Shown here one piece after another: positions 1-14,289 of a stretch of DNA of 64,000 bases. The notes under the pieces were generated by a model. The model was not told where the DNA came from and made no database searches. It saw only the letters and a program-made list of their open reading frames with translations. The position numbers were made by a program, and so were the translations under genes. This DNA is from Colletes latitarsis (lineage: Eukaryota; Arthropoda; Insecta; Hymenoptera; Colletidae). The stretch lies in assembly GCF_051014445.1 (NCBI RefSeq), contig NW_027488366.1:28166001-28230000 (forward strand), in the 5' to 3' direction. Numbering within the stretch: the stretch's first letter is position 1; the number at the start of each line of letters is the position of its first letter.

Positions 1-2320
1 TCCTGGGTTTTTTCTGGATTGGATCACGTAGTAATGTGATACCACACTGAAACAGTCAATTAAACCTGGTTTCGACCAATATTTTAGAGGATAACGCAAG
101 TTAGGTCTGGGATAGGTCTGGGATTTGCCCTCATCAGGCTCATACTTTCGCGTTTTTCACATACTTGTTGAACGGATCCTGGGTTTTTTCTGGTTTGGAT
201 CACGTAGTAACGTGGTACCACACTGAAACATTCAATTAAACCTGGTCTTGATAAATATTTTAGAGGATAACGCATGTTAGGTCTGTGTTAGGTCTAGGAT
301 TTGCCCTCATCAAGCTCATACTTTCGCATATTTCTCATACTTCATGGCTAGATCCTGGGCTTTTTCTGGATTGCATCACGTAGTAATGAAGTACAACACT
401 GAAACAGTCAATTAAACCTGGTTTCGATCAATATTTTAGAGAATAATTCATGTTAGGTCTAGGTTAGGTCTGGGATTTGCTCTCATCAGGCTCATTCTTT
501 CGCATATTTCTCATACTTGATGGCTAGATCCTGGGCTTTTTCTGGATCGCATCACGTAGTAATGAAGTACAACACTGAAACAGTCAATTAAACCTGGTTG
601 CGATCAATATTTTAGAGGATAATGCATCTTAGGTCTAGGTTAGGTCTGGGATTTTCACTCATCAGACTCATACTTTCGCATTCTTCACATACTTGTTGAA
701 CGGATCCTGGGTTTTTTCTGGTTTGGATCACGTAGTAACGTGGTACCACACTGAAACATTCAATTACACCTGGTCTTGATAAATATTTTAGAGGATAACG
801 CACGTTAGGTCTGGGTTAGGTCTAGGATTTGCCCTCATCAAGCTCATACTTTCGCATATCTCTCATACTTGATGGCTAGATCCTGGGCTTTTTCTGGATT
901 GCATCACGTAGTAATGAAGTACAACACTGAAACAGTCAACTAAACCTGGTTTCGATCAATATTTTAGAGAATAATTCATGTTAGGTCTAGGTTAGGTCTG
1001 GGATTTGCTCTCATCAGGCTCATTCTTTCGCATATTTCTCATACTTGATGGCTAGATCCTGGGCTTCTTCTGGATCGCATCACGTAGTAATGAAGTACAA
1101 CACTGAAACAGTCAATTAAACCTGGTTTCCATCAATATCTTAGAGGACAACGCAAGTTAGGTCTGGGATAGGTCTGGGATTTGCCCTCATCAGAGTCATA
1201 CTTTCGCGTTCTTCACATACTTGTTGGACAGATCCTGGGTTTTTTCTGGTTTGGATCACGTAGTAGTGTGGTGCCACACTGAAACAGTCCATTAAACCTG
1301 GTTTGGATCAATATTTTAGAGGATAACGCACGTTAGGTCTGGGTTAGGTCTAGGATTTGCCCTCATCAAGCTCATACTTTCGCATATTTCTCATACTTCA
1401 TGGCTAGATCCTGGGCTTTTTCTGGATTGCATCACGTAGTAATGAAGTACAACACTGAAACAGTCAATTAAACCTGGTTTCGATCAATATTTTAGAGAAT
1501 AATTCATGTTAGGTCTAGGTTAGGTCTGGGATTTGCTCTCATCAGGCTCATTCTTTCGCATATTTCTCATACTTGATGGCTAGATCCTGGGCTTTTTCTG
1601 GATCGCATCACGTAGTAATGAAGTACAACACTGAAACAGTCAATTAAACCTGGTTGCGATCAATATTTTAGAGGATAACGCATGTTAGGCCTGGGTTAGG
1701 TTTAGTATTTGCCCTCATCAGGCTCATTCTTTCGCATATTTCTCAAACTTGGTGGCTAGATCCCGGGCTTTTTCTGGATTGCATCACGTAGTAATGTGGT
1801 ACCACACTGAAACATTCAATTAAACCTGGTCATGATAAATATTTTAGAAGACAACGCATGTTAGGTCTGGGTTAGGCCTAGGATTTGCCCTCATCAGGAT
1901 CATACTTTCGCATATTTCTCATACTTCATGGCTAGATCCTGGGCTATTTCTGGATTGGATCTCGTAGTAAAGTGGTACCACACTGAAACATTCAATGAAA
2001 CCTGGTCTGGATAAATATTTTAGAGGATAACGCATGTTAGGTCTGGGATAGGTCTAGGAATTGCCCTCATCAGGCTTATTCTTTCGCATATGTCTCATAC
2101 ATGATGGCTAGATCCTGGGCTTTTTCTTGATCGCATCACGTAGTAATGAAGTACAACACTGAAACAGTCACTTGAACCTGGTTTCCATCAATATCTTAGA
2201 GGACAACGCAAGTTAGGTCTGGGATAGGTCTGAAATTTGCCCTCATCAGGCTCACAGTTTCGCGTTTTTCACATACTTGTTGAACAGATCCTGGGTTTTT
2301 TCTGGTTTGGATCACGAATT

Positions 2321-2336
2321 AGTGTGGTACCACACT
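2321..2336. other. 16-bp perfect palindrome of the satellite monomer (representative)
   Basis: AGTGTGGTACCACACT is a perfect 16-bp dyad centred on GGTACC. The commonest monomer form keeps TGTGGTACCACA (12 bp). Variant monomers with 'tgtgggaccaca', 'aaagtggtaccac' or 'gtggtgccac' still keep the GTGG..CCAC arms, whereas the 'gaagtacaacac' class loses symmetry. It could be a dimeric protein-binding site or a cruciform-prone element; no function is shown. Confidence 0.7.
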
Positions 2337-2959
2337 GAAACAGTCGATTAAACCAGGTTTCGGTCAATATTTTTGAGGATAACGCATGTTAGGTCTAGAT
2401 TAGGCCTGGGATTTTCACTCATCAGACTCATACTTTCGCATTCTTCACATACTTGTTGAACGGAGCCTGGGTTTTTTCTGGTTTGCATCACGTAGTAATG
2501 TGGGACCACACTGAGGCAGTCAATTAAATCTGGTTTCGATCAATATTTTAGAGAATAATTCATGTTAGGTCTAGGTTAGGCCTGGGATTTTCACTCATCA
2601 GACTCATACTTTCGCATTCTTCACATACTTGTTGAACGGATCCTGGGTTTTTTCTGGTTTGGATCACGTAGTAATGTGGGACCACACTGAAACAATCAAT
2701 TAAACCTGGTCTTGATAAATATTTTGGAGGATAACGCATGTTAGGTCTAGGTTAGGTCTAGGATTTGCCCTCATCAGGCTCATACTTTCGCATATTTCTC
2801 ATACTTCATGGCTACATCCTGGGCTGTTTCTGGATTGTATCACGTAGTAATGTGGTACCACGCTGAAACAGTCAATTAAACCAGGTTTCGATCAATATTT
2901 TGGAGGATAACGCAAGTTAGGTCTGGGATTGGTCTAGGATTTGCCCTCATCAGGCTCTT

Positions 2960-3430
2960 ACTTTCGCATATTTCTCATACTTCATGGCTAGATCCTGGGC
3001 TATTTCTGGATTGGATCACGTAGTAATGTGGTACCACACTGAAATAGTCAATTAAACCTGGTTTCGATCAATATTTTAGAGGATAACGCAAGTTAAGTCC
3101 GGAATTGGTCTGGGATTTGACCTCATCAGACTCATACTTTCGCACACTTCACATACTTGTTGAACAGATCCTGCGTTTTTTCTGGTATGGATCCCGTAGT
3201 AGTGTGCTACCACACTGAAACAGTCCATTAAACCTGGTTTCGCTCAATATTTTAGAGGATAACGCATGTTAGGTCAAGGTTAGGTCTAAGATTTGCCCTC
3301 ATCAGGCTCACAGTTTCGCGTTTTTCACATACTTGTTGAACAGATCCTGGGTTTTTTCTGGTTTGGCTCACGAAGTAGTGTGGTACCACACTGAAACAGT
3401 CCATTAAACCTGGTTTGGATCAATATTTTA
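2960..3430. repeat. Satellite block duplicated at +3168 bp (18 monomers)
   Basis: This stretch carries rare variants ('agttaagtccggaattgg' at 3091, then 'tatggatcccgtag') that recur at 6259 onward, an offset of exactly 18 monomers. It is a long-range duplication within the array. Boundaries are estimated by eye. Confidence 0.8.
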
Positions 3431-5930
3431 GAGGATAACGCAAGTTAGGTCTGGGATAGGTCTGGGATTTGACCTCGTCAGACTCATACTTTCGCACCCT
3501 TCACATACTCGTTGAACAGATCCTGGGCTGTTCCTGGATTGTATCACGTAGTAATGTGGTACCACGCTGAAACAGTCGATTAAACCTGGTTTCGATCAAT
3601 ATTTTAGAGGATAACGCAAGTTAAGTCAGGGATAAGTCTGGGATTTGATCTCATCAGACTCATACTTTCGCATTCTTCACATACTTGTTGAACGGACCCT
3701 GGTTTTTTTCTAGTTTGGATCACGTAGTAATGTGGGACCACACTGAAACAGTCAATTAAATCTGGTTTCGATCAATATTTTAGAGAATAATTCATGTTAG
3801 GTCTAGTTTAGGCCTAGGATTTTCACTCATCAGACTCATACTTTCGCATTCTTCACATACTTGTTGAACGGATCCTGGGTTTTTTCTGGTTTGAATCTCG
3901 TAGTAATGTGGGACCACACTGAAACATTCAATGAAACCTGGTCTGGATAAATATTTTAGAGGATAACGCATCTTAGGTCTGGGTTAGGTCTAAGATTTGC
4001 CCTCATCAGGCTCACAGTTTCGCGTTTTTCACATACTTGTTGAACAGATCCTGGGTTTTTTCTGGTTTGGATCACGTAGTCATGTGGTACCACGCTGAAA
4101 CAGTCAATTAAACCTGGTTTCGATCAATATTTTAGAGGATACCGCAAGTTAGGTCTGGGATAGGGCTGGGATTCGCCCTAATCAGGCTCATACTTTCGCG
4201 TTCTTCACATACTTGTTGAACTGATCCTGGATTTTTCCGGTTTGGATCACGTAGTAATGTGGTACCACACTGAAACAATCAATTAAACCTGGTCTTGATA
4301 AATATTTTAGAGGATAACGCATGTTAGGTCTGGGTTAGGTCTAGGATTTGCCCTCATCAGGCTCATACTTTCGCATATTTCTCATACTTCATGGCTAGAT
4401 CCTGGGCTGTTTCTGGATTGTATCACGTAGTAATGTGGTACCACGCTGAAAGAGTCAACTAAACCTGGTTTCGATCAATATTTTAGAGGATAACGCAAGT
4501 TAGGTCTGGGATAGGTCTAGGATTTGCCCTCATCAGGCTCTTACTTTCGCATATTTGTCATACTTCATGGCTAGATCCTGGGCTATTTCTGGATTGGATC
4601 ACGTAGTAAAGTGGTACCACACTGAAACATTCAATGAAACCTGGTCTGGATAAATATTTTAGAGGATAACGCATCTTAGGTCTGGGTTAGGTCTAAGATT
4701 TGCCCCCATCAGGCTCACAGTTTCGCGTTTTTCACATACTTGTTGAACAGATCCTGGGTTTTTTCTGGTTTGGATCACGAAGTAGTGTGGTACCACACTG
4801 AAACAGTCCATTAAACCTGGTTGCGATCAATATTTTAGAGGATAACGCATGTTAGGTCTGGGTTAGGTCTAGGATTTGCCCTCATCAGGCTTATTCTTTC
4901 GCATATTTCTCAAACTTGATGGCTAGATCCTGGGCTTTTTCTGGATTGCATCACGTAGTAATGTGGTACCACACTGAAACATTCAATTAAACCTGGTCTT
5001 GATAAATATTTTAGAGGATAACGCAGGTTAGGTCTGGGTTAGGTCTAGGATTTGCCCTCATCAGACTCATACTTTCGCATTCTTCACGTACTTGTTGAAC
5101 AGATCCTGGGTTTTTTCTGGTTTGGATCACGTAGTAATGTGGGACCACACTGAAACAACCAATTAAACCTGGTCTTGATAAATATTTTAGAGGATAACGC
5201 ATGTTAGGTCTGGGTTAGGTCTAGGATTTGCCCTCATCAGGCTCATACTTTCGCGTTTTTCACATACTTGTTGAACTGATCCTGGGTTTTTTCTGGTTTG
5301 GATCAGGTAGTAATGTGGTACCACACTGAAACAGTCGATTAAACCTGGTTTCGATCAATATTTTAGAGGATAACGCAAGTTAGGTCTGGGATAGGTCTGG
5401 GATTTGACCTCGTCAGACTCATACTTTCGCACCCTTCACATACTCGTTGAACAGATCCTGGGTTATTTTCTGGTTTGGATCACATAGTAATGTGGTACCA
5501 CACTGAAACAGTCGATTAAACCAGGTTTCGATCAATATTTTTGAGGATAGCGCATGTTAGGTCTGGGTTAGGTCTAGGATTTGCCCTCATCAGACTCATA
5601 CTTTCGCATTCTTCACGTACTTGTTGAACGGATCCTGGGTTTTTTCTGGACTGTATCACGTAGTAATGTGGTACCACGCTGAAACAGTCAATTAAACCTG
5701 GTTTCGATCAATATTTTAGAGGATACCGCAAGTTAGGTCAGGGATAGGGCTGGGATTCGCCCTAATCAGGCTCATACTTTCGCGTTTTTCACATACTTGT
5801 TGAACTGATCCTGGGTTTTTTCTGGTTTGGATCACGTAGTAATGTGGTACCACACTGAAAAAATCAATTAAACCTGGTCTTGATAAATATTTTAGAGGAT
5901 AACGCAAGTTAGGTCTGGGATAGGTCTAGG
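3430..5930. repeat. Related earlier copy of the 13-monomer HOR
   Basis: Diagnostic variants here recur further along. 'ctgttcctgg' at 3529 recurs at 7224 and 9512. 'ttcttcacat' before the 'tggatttttccgg' variant at 4201 recurs at 7897 and 10185. 'ggttattttc' at 5461 recurs at 9157 and 11445. The offsets are 3695-3696 and 5983-5984 bp, all near-multiples of 176. The 5011-5907 part matches 10995-11891 most closely, so this copy and the third are joined over their right ends. Confidence 0.85.
5028..5049 (+). repeat. TTAGG-containing 11-bp direct doublet (representative)
   Basis: Two adjacent 11-bp units, TTAGGTCTGGG and TTAGGTCTAGG, begin each monomer; this is one clear example. Most monomers keep the pair, with variants such as 'ttaggtctgggataggtctggg'. 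TTAGG is the ancestral arthropod telomere unit. A telomeric origin of the doublet is only a suggestion. Confidence 0.75.
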
Positions 5931-6899
5931 ATTTGCCCTCATCAGGCTCATACTTTCGCATATTTCTCATACTTCATGGCTAGATCCTGGGCTGTTTCTG
6001 GATTGTATGACGTAGTAATGTGGTATCACGCTGAAACAGTCAATTAAACCTGGTTTCGATCAATACTTTAGAGGATGACGCAAGTTAGGTTTGGGTTAGG
6101 TCTAGGATTTGCCCTCGTCAGGCTCATACTTTCGCATATTTCTCATACTTCATGGCTAGATCCTGGGCTATTTCTGGATTGGATCACGTAGTAATGTGGT
6201 ACCACACTGAAATAGTCAATTAAACCTGGTTTCGATCAATATTTTAGAGGATAACGCAAGTTAAGTCCGGAATTGGTCTGGGATTTGACCTCATCAGACT
6301 CATACTTTCGCACACTTCACATACTTGTTGAACAGATCCTGCGTTTTTTCTGGTATGGATCCCGTAGTAGTGTGCTACCACACTGAAACAGTCCATTAAA
6401 CCTGGTTTCGCTCAATATTTTAGAGGATAACGCATGTTAGGTCAAGGTTAGGTCTAAGATTTGCCCTCATCAGGCTCACAGTTTCGCGTTTTTCACATAC
6501 TTGTTGAACAGATCCTGGGTTTTTTCTGGTTTGGCTCACGAAGTAGTGTGGTACCACACTGAAACAGTCCATTAAACCTGGTTTGGATCAATATTTTAGA
6601 GGATAACGCATGTTAGGTCTAGGTTAGCCCTGGGATTTTCACTCATCAGACTCATCCTTTCGCATTCTTCACATACTTGTTGAACGGAACCTGGTTTTTT
6701 TCTGGTTTGGATCACGTAGTAATGTGGTACCACACTGAAACAGTTGACTAAACCTTGTTTCGATCAATATTTTAGAGGATAACGCAATTAGGTCTGGGAT
6801 AGGTCTGGGATATGACCCCATCAGACTCTTACTTTCGCACACTTCACATACTCGTTGAACAGATCCTGGGATATTTTCTGGTTTGGATCACATATTAAT

Positions 6900-9187
6900 G
6901 TGGTACCACTCTGAGACAGTCGATTAAACCAGGTTTCGATCAATATTTTAGAGGATAACGCATGTTAGGTGTAGGTTAGGCCTGGGATTTGCCCTCATCA
7001 GGGTCATACTTTCGCAGTTTTAACATGCATGTTGGCTTGATCGAGGGTTTTTTCTGCTTTGGATCACGTAGTAAAGTGGTGCCACACTGAGACAGTCCAT
7101 TAAACCTGGTTTCGATCAATATTTTAGAGGATAACGCAAGTTAGGTCTGGGATAGGTCTGGGATTTGACCTCGTCAGACTCATACTTTCGCACCCTTCAC
7201 ATACTCGTTGAACAGATCCTGGGCTGTTCCTGGAGTGTATCACGTAGTAATGTGGTACCACGCTGAAACAGTCGATTAAACCTGGTTTCGATCAATATTT
7301 TAGAGGATAACGCAAGTTAAGTCAGGGATAAGTCTGGGATTTGATCTCATCAGACACATACTTTCGCATTCTTCACATACTTGTTGAACGGACCCTGGGT
7401 TTTTTCTAGTTTGGATCACGTAGTAATGTGGGACCACACTGAAACAGTCAATTAAATCTGGTTTCGATCAATATTTTAGAGAATAATTCATGTTAGGCCT
7501 AGGTTAGGCCTAGGATTTTCACTCATCAGACTCATACTTTCGCATTCTTCACATACTTGTTGAACGGATCCTGGGTTTTTTCTGGTTTGGATCTCGTAGT
7601 AATGTGGGACCACACTGAAACATTCAATGAAACCTGGTCTGGATAAATATTTTAGAGGATAACGCATCTTACGTCTGGGTTAGGTCTAAGATTTGCCCTC
7701 ATCAGGCTCACAGTTTCGCGTTTTTCACATACTTGTTGAACAGATCCTGGGTTTTTTCTGGTTTGGATCACGTAGTCATGTGGTACCACGCTGAAACAGT
7801 CAATTAAACCTGGTTTCGATCAATATTTTAGAGGATACCGCAAGTTAGGTCTGGGATAGGGCTGGGATTCGCCCTAATCAGGCTCATACTTTCGCGTTCT
7901 TCACATACTTGTTGAACTGATCCTGGATTTTTCCGGTTTGGATCACGTAGTAATGTGGTACCACACTGAAACAATCAATTAAACCTGGTCTTGATAAATA
8001 TTTTAGAGGATAACGCATGTTAGGTCTGGGTTAGGTCTAGGATTTGCCCTCATCAGGCTCATACTTTCGCATATTTCTCATACTTCATGGCTAGATCCTG
8101 GGCTGTTTCTGGATTGTATCACGTAGTAATGTGGTACCACGCTGAAAGAGTCAACTAAACCTGGTTTCGATCAATATTTTAGAGGATAACGCAAGTTAGG
8201 TCTGGGATAGGTCTAGGATTTGCCCTCATCAGGCTCTTACTTTCGCATATTTGTCATACTTCATGGCTAGATCCTGGGCTATTTCTGGATTGGATCACGT
8301 AGTAAAGTGGTACCACACTGAAACATTCAATGAAACCTGGTCTGGATAAATATTTTAGAGGATAACGCATCTTAGGTCTGGGTTAGGTCTAAGATTTGCC
8401 CCCATCAGGCTCACAGTTTCGCGTTTTTCACATACTTGTTGAACAGATCCTGGGTTTTTTCTGGTTTGGATCACGAAGTAGTGTGGTACCACACTGAAAC
8501 AGTCCATTAAACCTGGTTGCGATCAATATTTTAGAGGATAACGCATGTTAGGTCTGGGTTAGGTCTAGGATTTGCCCTCATCAGGCTTATTCTTTCGCAT
8601 ATTTCTCAAACTTGATGGCTAGATCCTGGGCTTTTTCTGGATTGCATCACGTAGTAATGTGGTACCACACTGAAACATTCAATTAAACCTGGTCTTGATA
8701 AATATTTTAGAGGATAACGCATGTTAGGTCTGGGTTAGGTCTAGGATTTGCCCTCATCAGACTCATACTTTCGCATTCTTCACGTACTTGTTGAACAGAT
8801 CCTGGGTTTTTTCTGGTTTGGATCACGTAGTAATGTGGGACCACACTGAAACAACCAATTAAACCTGGTCTTGATAATTATTTTAGAGGATAACGCATGT
8901 TAGGTCTGGGTTAGGTCTAGGATTTGCCCTCATCAGGCTCATACTTTCGCGTTTTTCACATACTTGTTGAACTGATCCTGGGTTTTTTCTGGTTTGGATC
9001 AGGTAGTAATGTGGTACCACACTGAAACAGTCGATTAAACCTGGTTTCGATCAATATTTTAGAGGATAACGCAAGTTAGGTCTGGGATAGGTCTGGGATT
9101 TGACCTCGTCAGACTCATACTTTCGCACCCTTCACATACTCGTTGAACAGATGCTGGGTTATTTTCTGGTTTGGATCACATAGTAAT
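6900..9187. repeat. 13-monomer HOR unit (2288 bp), copy A
   Basis: First of two adjacent near-identical blocks with a period of exactly 13 x 176 = 2288 bp. Shared rare variants include 'ttaggtgtaggttagg' (around 6964 and 9252), 'ctgttcctgg' (7224 and 9512) and the shortened T-run 'tggatttttccgg' (about 7923 and 10211). Only scattered single-base differences separate them (for example 'acatgcatgttggc' versus 'acatacatgttggc'), which implies recent duplication. Edges are approximate. Confidence 0.87.
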
Positions 9188-11475
9188 GTGGTACCACACT
9201 GAGACAGTCGATTAAACCAGGTTTCGATCAATATTTTAGAGGATAACGCATGTTAGGTGTAGGTTAGGCCTGGGATTTGCCCTCATCAGGGTCATACTTT
9301 CGCAGTTTTAACATACATGTTGGCTTGATCGAGGGTTTTTTCTGCTTTGGATCACGTAGTAAAGTGGTGCCACACTGAGACAGTCCATTAAACCTGGTTT
9401 CGATCAATATTTTAGAGGATAACGCAAGTTAGGTCTGGGATAGGTCTGGGATTTGACCTCGTCAGACTCATACTTTCGCACCCTTCACATACTCGTTGAA
9501 CAGATCCTGGGCTGTTCCTGGATTGTATCACGTAGTAATGTGGTACCACGCTGAAACAGTCGATTAAACCTGGTTTCGATCAATATTTTAGAGGATAACG
9601 CAAGTTAAGTCAGGGATAAGTCTGGGATTTGATCTCATCAGACTCATACTTTCGCATTCTTCACATACTTGTTGAACGGACCCTGGGTTTTTTCTAGTTT
9701 GGATCACGTAGTAATGTGGGACCACACTGAAACAGTCAATTAAATCTGGTTTCGATCAATATTTTAGAGAATAATTCATGTTAGGTCTAGGTTAGGCCTA
9801 GGATTTTCACTCATCAGACTCATACTTTCGCATTCTTCACATACTTGTTGAACGGATCCTGGGTTTTTTCTGGTTTGGATCTCGTAGTAATGTGGGACCA
9901 CACTGAAACATTCAATGAAACCTGGTCTGGATAAATATTTTAGAGGATAACGCATCTTACGTCTGGGTTAGGTCTAAGATTTGCCCTCATCAGGCTCACA
10001 GTTTCGCGTTTTTCACATACTTGTTGAACAGATCCTGGGTTTTTTCTGGTTTGGATCACGTAGTCATGTGGTACCACGCTGAAACAGTCAATGAAACCTG
10101 GTTTCGATCAATATTTTAGAGGATACCGCAAGTTAGGTCTGGGATAGGGCTGGGATTCGCCCTAATCAGGCTCATACTTTCGCGTTCTTCACATACTTGT
10201 TGAACTGATCCTGGATTTTTCCGGTTTGGATCACGTAGTAATGTGGTACCACACTGAAACAATCAATTAAACCTGGTCTTGATAAATATTTTAGAGGATA
10301 ACGCATGTTAGGTCTGGGTTAGGTCTAGGATTTGCCCTCATCAGGCTCATACTTTCGCATATTTCTCATACTTCATGGCTAGATCCTGGGCTGTTTCTGG
10401 ATTGTATCACGTAGTAATGTGGTACCACGCTGAAAGAGTCAACTAAACCTGGTTTCGATCAATATTTTAGAGGATAACGCAAGTTAGGTCTGGGATAGGT
10501 CTAGGATTTGCCCTCATCAGGCTCTTACTTTCGCATATTTGTCATACTTCATGGCTAGATCCTGGGCTATTTCTGGATTGGATCACGTAGTAAAGTGGTA
10601 CCACACTGAAACATTCAATGAAACCTGGTCTGGATAAATATTTTAGAGGATAACGCATCTTAGGTCTGGGTTAGGTCTAAGATTTGCCCCCATCAGGCTC
10701 ACAGTTTCGCGTTTTTCACATACTTGTTGAACAGATCCTGGGTTTTTTCTGGTTTGGATCACGAAGTAGTGTGGTACCACACTGAAACAGTCCATTAAAC
10801 CTGGTTGCGATCAATATTTTAGAGGATAACGCATGTTAGGTCTGGGTTAGGTCTAGGATTTGCCCTCATCAGACATATTCTTTCGCATATTTCTCAAACT
10901 TGATGGCTAGATCCTGGGCTTTTTCTGGATTGCATCACGTAGTAATGTGGTACCACACTGAAACATTCAATTAAACCTGGTCTTGATAAATATTTTAGAG
11001 GATAACGCATGTTAGGTCTGGGTTAGGTCTAGGATTTGCCCTCATCAGACTCATACTTTCGCATTCTTCACGTACTTGTTGAACAGATCCTGGGTTTTTT
11101 CTGGTTTGGATCACGTAGTAATGTGGGACCACACTGAAACAACCAATTAAACCTGGTCTTGATAAATATTTTAGAGGATAACGCATGTTAGGTCTGGGTT
11201 AGGTCTAGGATTTGCCCTCATCAGGCTCATACTTTCGCGTTTTTCACATACCTGTTGAACTGATCCTGGGTTTTTTCTGGTTTGGATCAGGTAGTAATGT
11301 GGTACCACACTGAAACAGTCGATTAAACCTGGTTTCGATCAATATTTTAGAGGATAACGCAAGTTAGGTCTGGGATAGGTCTGGGATTTGACCTCGTCAG
11401 ACTCATACTTTCGCACCCTTCACATACTCGTTGAACAGATCCTGGGTTATTTTCTGGTTTGGATCACATAGTAAT
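9188..11475. repeat. 13-monomer HOR unit (2288 bp), copy B
   Basis: Second block of the tandem pair, 2288 bp downstream of the first. Beyond about 11478 the sequence follows the 5.5-5.9 kb region (offset 5984) rather than continuing the 2288-bp period. The right end is therefore a mosaic junction between two older blocks. Confidence 0.87.
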
Positions 11476-14289
11476 GTGGTACCACACTGAAACAGTCGAT
11501 TAAACCAGGTTTCGATCAATATTTTTGAAGATAGCGCATGTTAGGTCTGGGTTAGGTCTAGGATTTGCCCTCATCAGACTCATACTTTCGCATTCTTCAC
11601 GTACTTGTTGAACGGATCCTGGGTTTTTTCTGGACTGTATCACGTAGTAATGTGGTACCACGCTGAAACAGTCAATTAAACCTGGTTTCGATCAATATTT
11701 TAGAGGATACCGCAAGTTAGGTCAGGGATAGGGCTGGGATTCGCCCTAATCAGGCTCATACTTTCGCGTTTTTCACATACTTGTTGAACTGATCCTGGGT
11801 TTTTTCTGGTTTGGATCACGTAGTAATGTGGTACCACACTGAAAAAATCAATTAAACCTGGTCTTGATAAATATTTTAGAGGATAACGCAAGTTAGGTCT
11901 GGGATAGGTCTAGGATTTGCCCTCATCAGGCTCTTACTTTCGCATATTTCTCATACTTCATGGCTAGATCCTGGGCTATTTCTGGATTGGATCACGTAGT
12001 AAAGTGGTACCACACTGAAACATTCAATGAAACCTGGTCTGGATAAATATTTTTGAGGATAACGCATCTTAGGTCTGGGTTAGGTCTAAGATTTGCCCTC
12101 ATCAGGCTCACAGTTTCGCGTTTTTCACATACTTGTTGAACAGATCCTGGGTTTTTTCTGGTTTGGATCACGAATTAGTGTGGTACCACACTGAAACTGT
12201 CCATTAAACCTGGTTTCGCTCAATATTTTAGAGGATAACGCATGTTAGGTCTAGATTAGGTCTGGGATTTGCTCTCATCAGGATCATTCTTTCGCATATT
12301 TCTCATACTTGATGGCTAGATCCTGGGCTTTTTCTGGATTGCATTACGTAGTAATGTAGTACCACACTGAAACAGTCAATGAAACCTGGTTTCCATCAAT
12401 ATTTTAGAGGACAACGCAAGTTAGGTTTAGGTAAGGCCAGAGATTTTCACTGATCAGACTCATTCTTTCGCATATTTCTCATACATGTTGAACAGATCCT
12501 GGGTTTTTTCTGGTTTCGATCACGTAGTAATGTGGTACCACACTGAAACAACCAATTAAACCTGGTCTTGATAAATATTTTAGAGGATAACGCATGTTAG
12601 GTCTGGGTTAGGTCTAGGATTTGCCCTCATCAGGCTCATACTTTCGCATATTTCACATACTTCATGGCTAGATCCTGGTCTGTTTCTGGATTGTATCACA
12701 TAGTAATGTGGTACCACGCTGAAACAGTCAACTAAACCTGGTTTCGATCAATATTTTAGAGGATAACGCAAGTTAGGTCTGGGATAGGTCTAGGATTTGC
12801 CCTCATCAGGCTCTTACTTTCGCATATTTGTCATACTTCATGGCTAGATCCTGGGCTATTTCTGGATTGGATCACGTAGTAAAGTGGTACCACACTGAAA
12901 CATTCAATGAAACCTGGTCTGGATAAATATTTTAGAGGATAACGCATCTTAGGTCTGGGTTAGGTCTAAGATTTGCCCTCATCAGGCTCACAGTTTCGCG
13001 TTTTTCACACACTTGTTGAACAGATCCTGGGTTTTTTCTGGTTTGGATCACGAAGTAGTGTGGTACCACACTGAAACGGTCCATTAAACCTGGTTTCGCT
13101 CAATATTTTAGAGGATAACGCATGTTAGGTCTAGGTTAGGTCTGGGATTTGCTCTCATCAGGCTCATTCTTTCGCATATTTCTCATACTTGATGGCTAGA
13201 TCCTGGGCTTTTTCTGGATTGCATCACGTAGTAATGTAGTACCACACTGAAACAGTTTATGAAACCAGGTTTCGATCAATATTTTAGAGGACAACGCAAG
13301 TTAGGTTTAGGTAAGGCCTGAGATTTTCACACATCAGACTCATACTTCCGCATTCTTCACATACTTGTTGAACAGATCCTGGGTTTTTTCTGGTTTGGAT
13401 CACGTAGTAATGAGGTACCACACTGAAACAGTCAATGAAACCTGGTTTCGATCAATATTTTAGAGGATAACGCAAGTTAGGTCTGGGATAGGTCTGGGAT
13501 TCGCCCTAATCAGGCTCATACATTCGCGTGTTTCACATACTTGTTGTACTGATCCTGGGTTTTTTCTGGTTTGGATCACGTAGTAATGTGGTACCACACT
13601 GAAACAGTCGATTAAACCTGGTTTCGATCAATATATTAGAGGACAACGCAAGTTAGGTCTGGGATAGGTCTGGGATTTGACCTCATCAGACTCATACTTT
13701 CGCACCCTTCACATACTCGTTGAACAGATCCTGGGTTATTTTCTGGTTTGGATCACATAGTAATGTGGTACCACACTGAAACAGTCGATTAAACCAGGTG
13801 TCGATCAATATTTTTGAGGATAACGCATGTTAGGTCTAGGTTAGGCCTGGGATTTTCACTCATCAGACTGATACTTTCGCATTCTTCACATACTTGTTGA
13901 ACGGATCCTGGGTTTTTTCTGGTTTGGATCACGTAGTAGAGTGGTACCACAATAAAACAGTCAATTAAACCTGGTTTCGATCAATATTTTAGAGGATATC
14001 GCAAGTTAGGTCTGGGATAGGTCTGGGATTTGCCCTCATCAGGCTCATACTTTCGCGTTTTTCACATACTTGTTGCACTGATCCTGGGTTTTTTCTGGTT
14101 TGGATCACGTAGTAATGTGTGACCACTCTGAAACAGTCAATTAAACCTGGTTTCGATCAATATTTTAGAGAATAATTCATGTTAGGTCCTGGTTATTTCT
14201 GGGATTTACTCCCATCAGGCTCATTCTTTCGCATATTACACATACTTGATGGCTAGATCCTGGGCTCTTTCTGGATTGGATCACGTAGT

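Noticed and set aside
71..90. CENP-B-box-like sequence in 'tttcgatcaatatttt' of the monomer.
   Set aside because: TTCGnnnnA is matched, but the essential downstream CGGG is absent, so it does not meet the motif.
84..275. A 63-residue minus-strand reading frame ('MRYPLKYLSRPG...') that recurs dozens of times across the array.
   Set aside because: It spans slightly more than one satellite monomer and recurs only because the monomer does. The period of 176 is not a multiple of 3. Variation between copies looks like monomer variation, not codon-constrained change. There is no promoter or splice context, so it is not a gene.
3430..11930. HOR blocks as collapsed or duplicated assembly artefacts.
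   Set aside because: Copies differ by scattered substitutions and have distinct neighbours, so most look real. Read depth was not available and the most similar pairs cannot be fully cleared.
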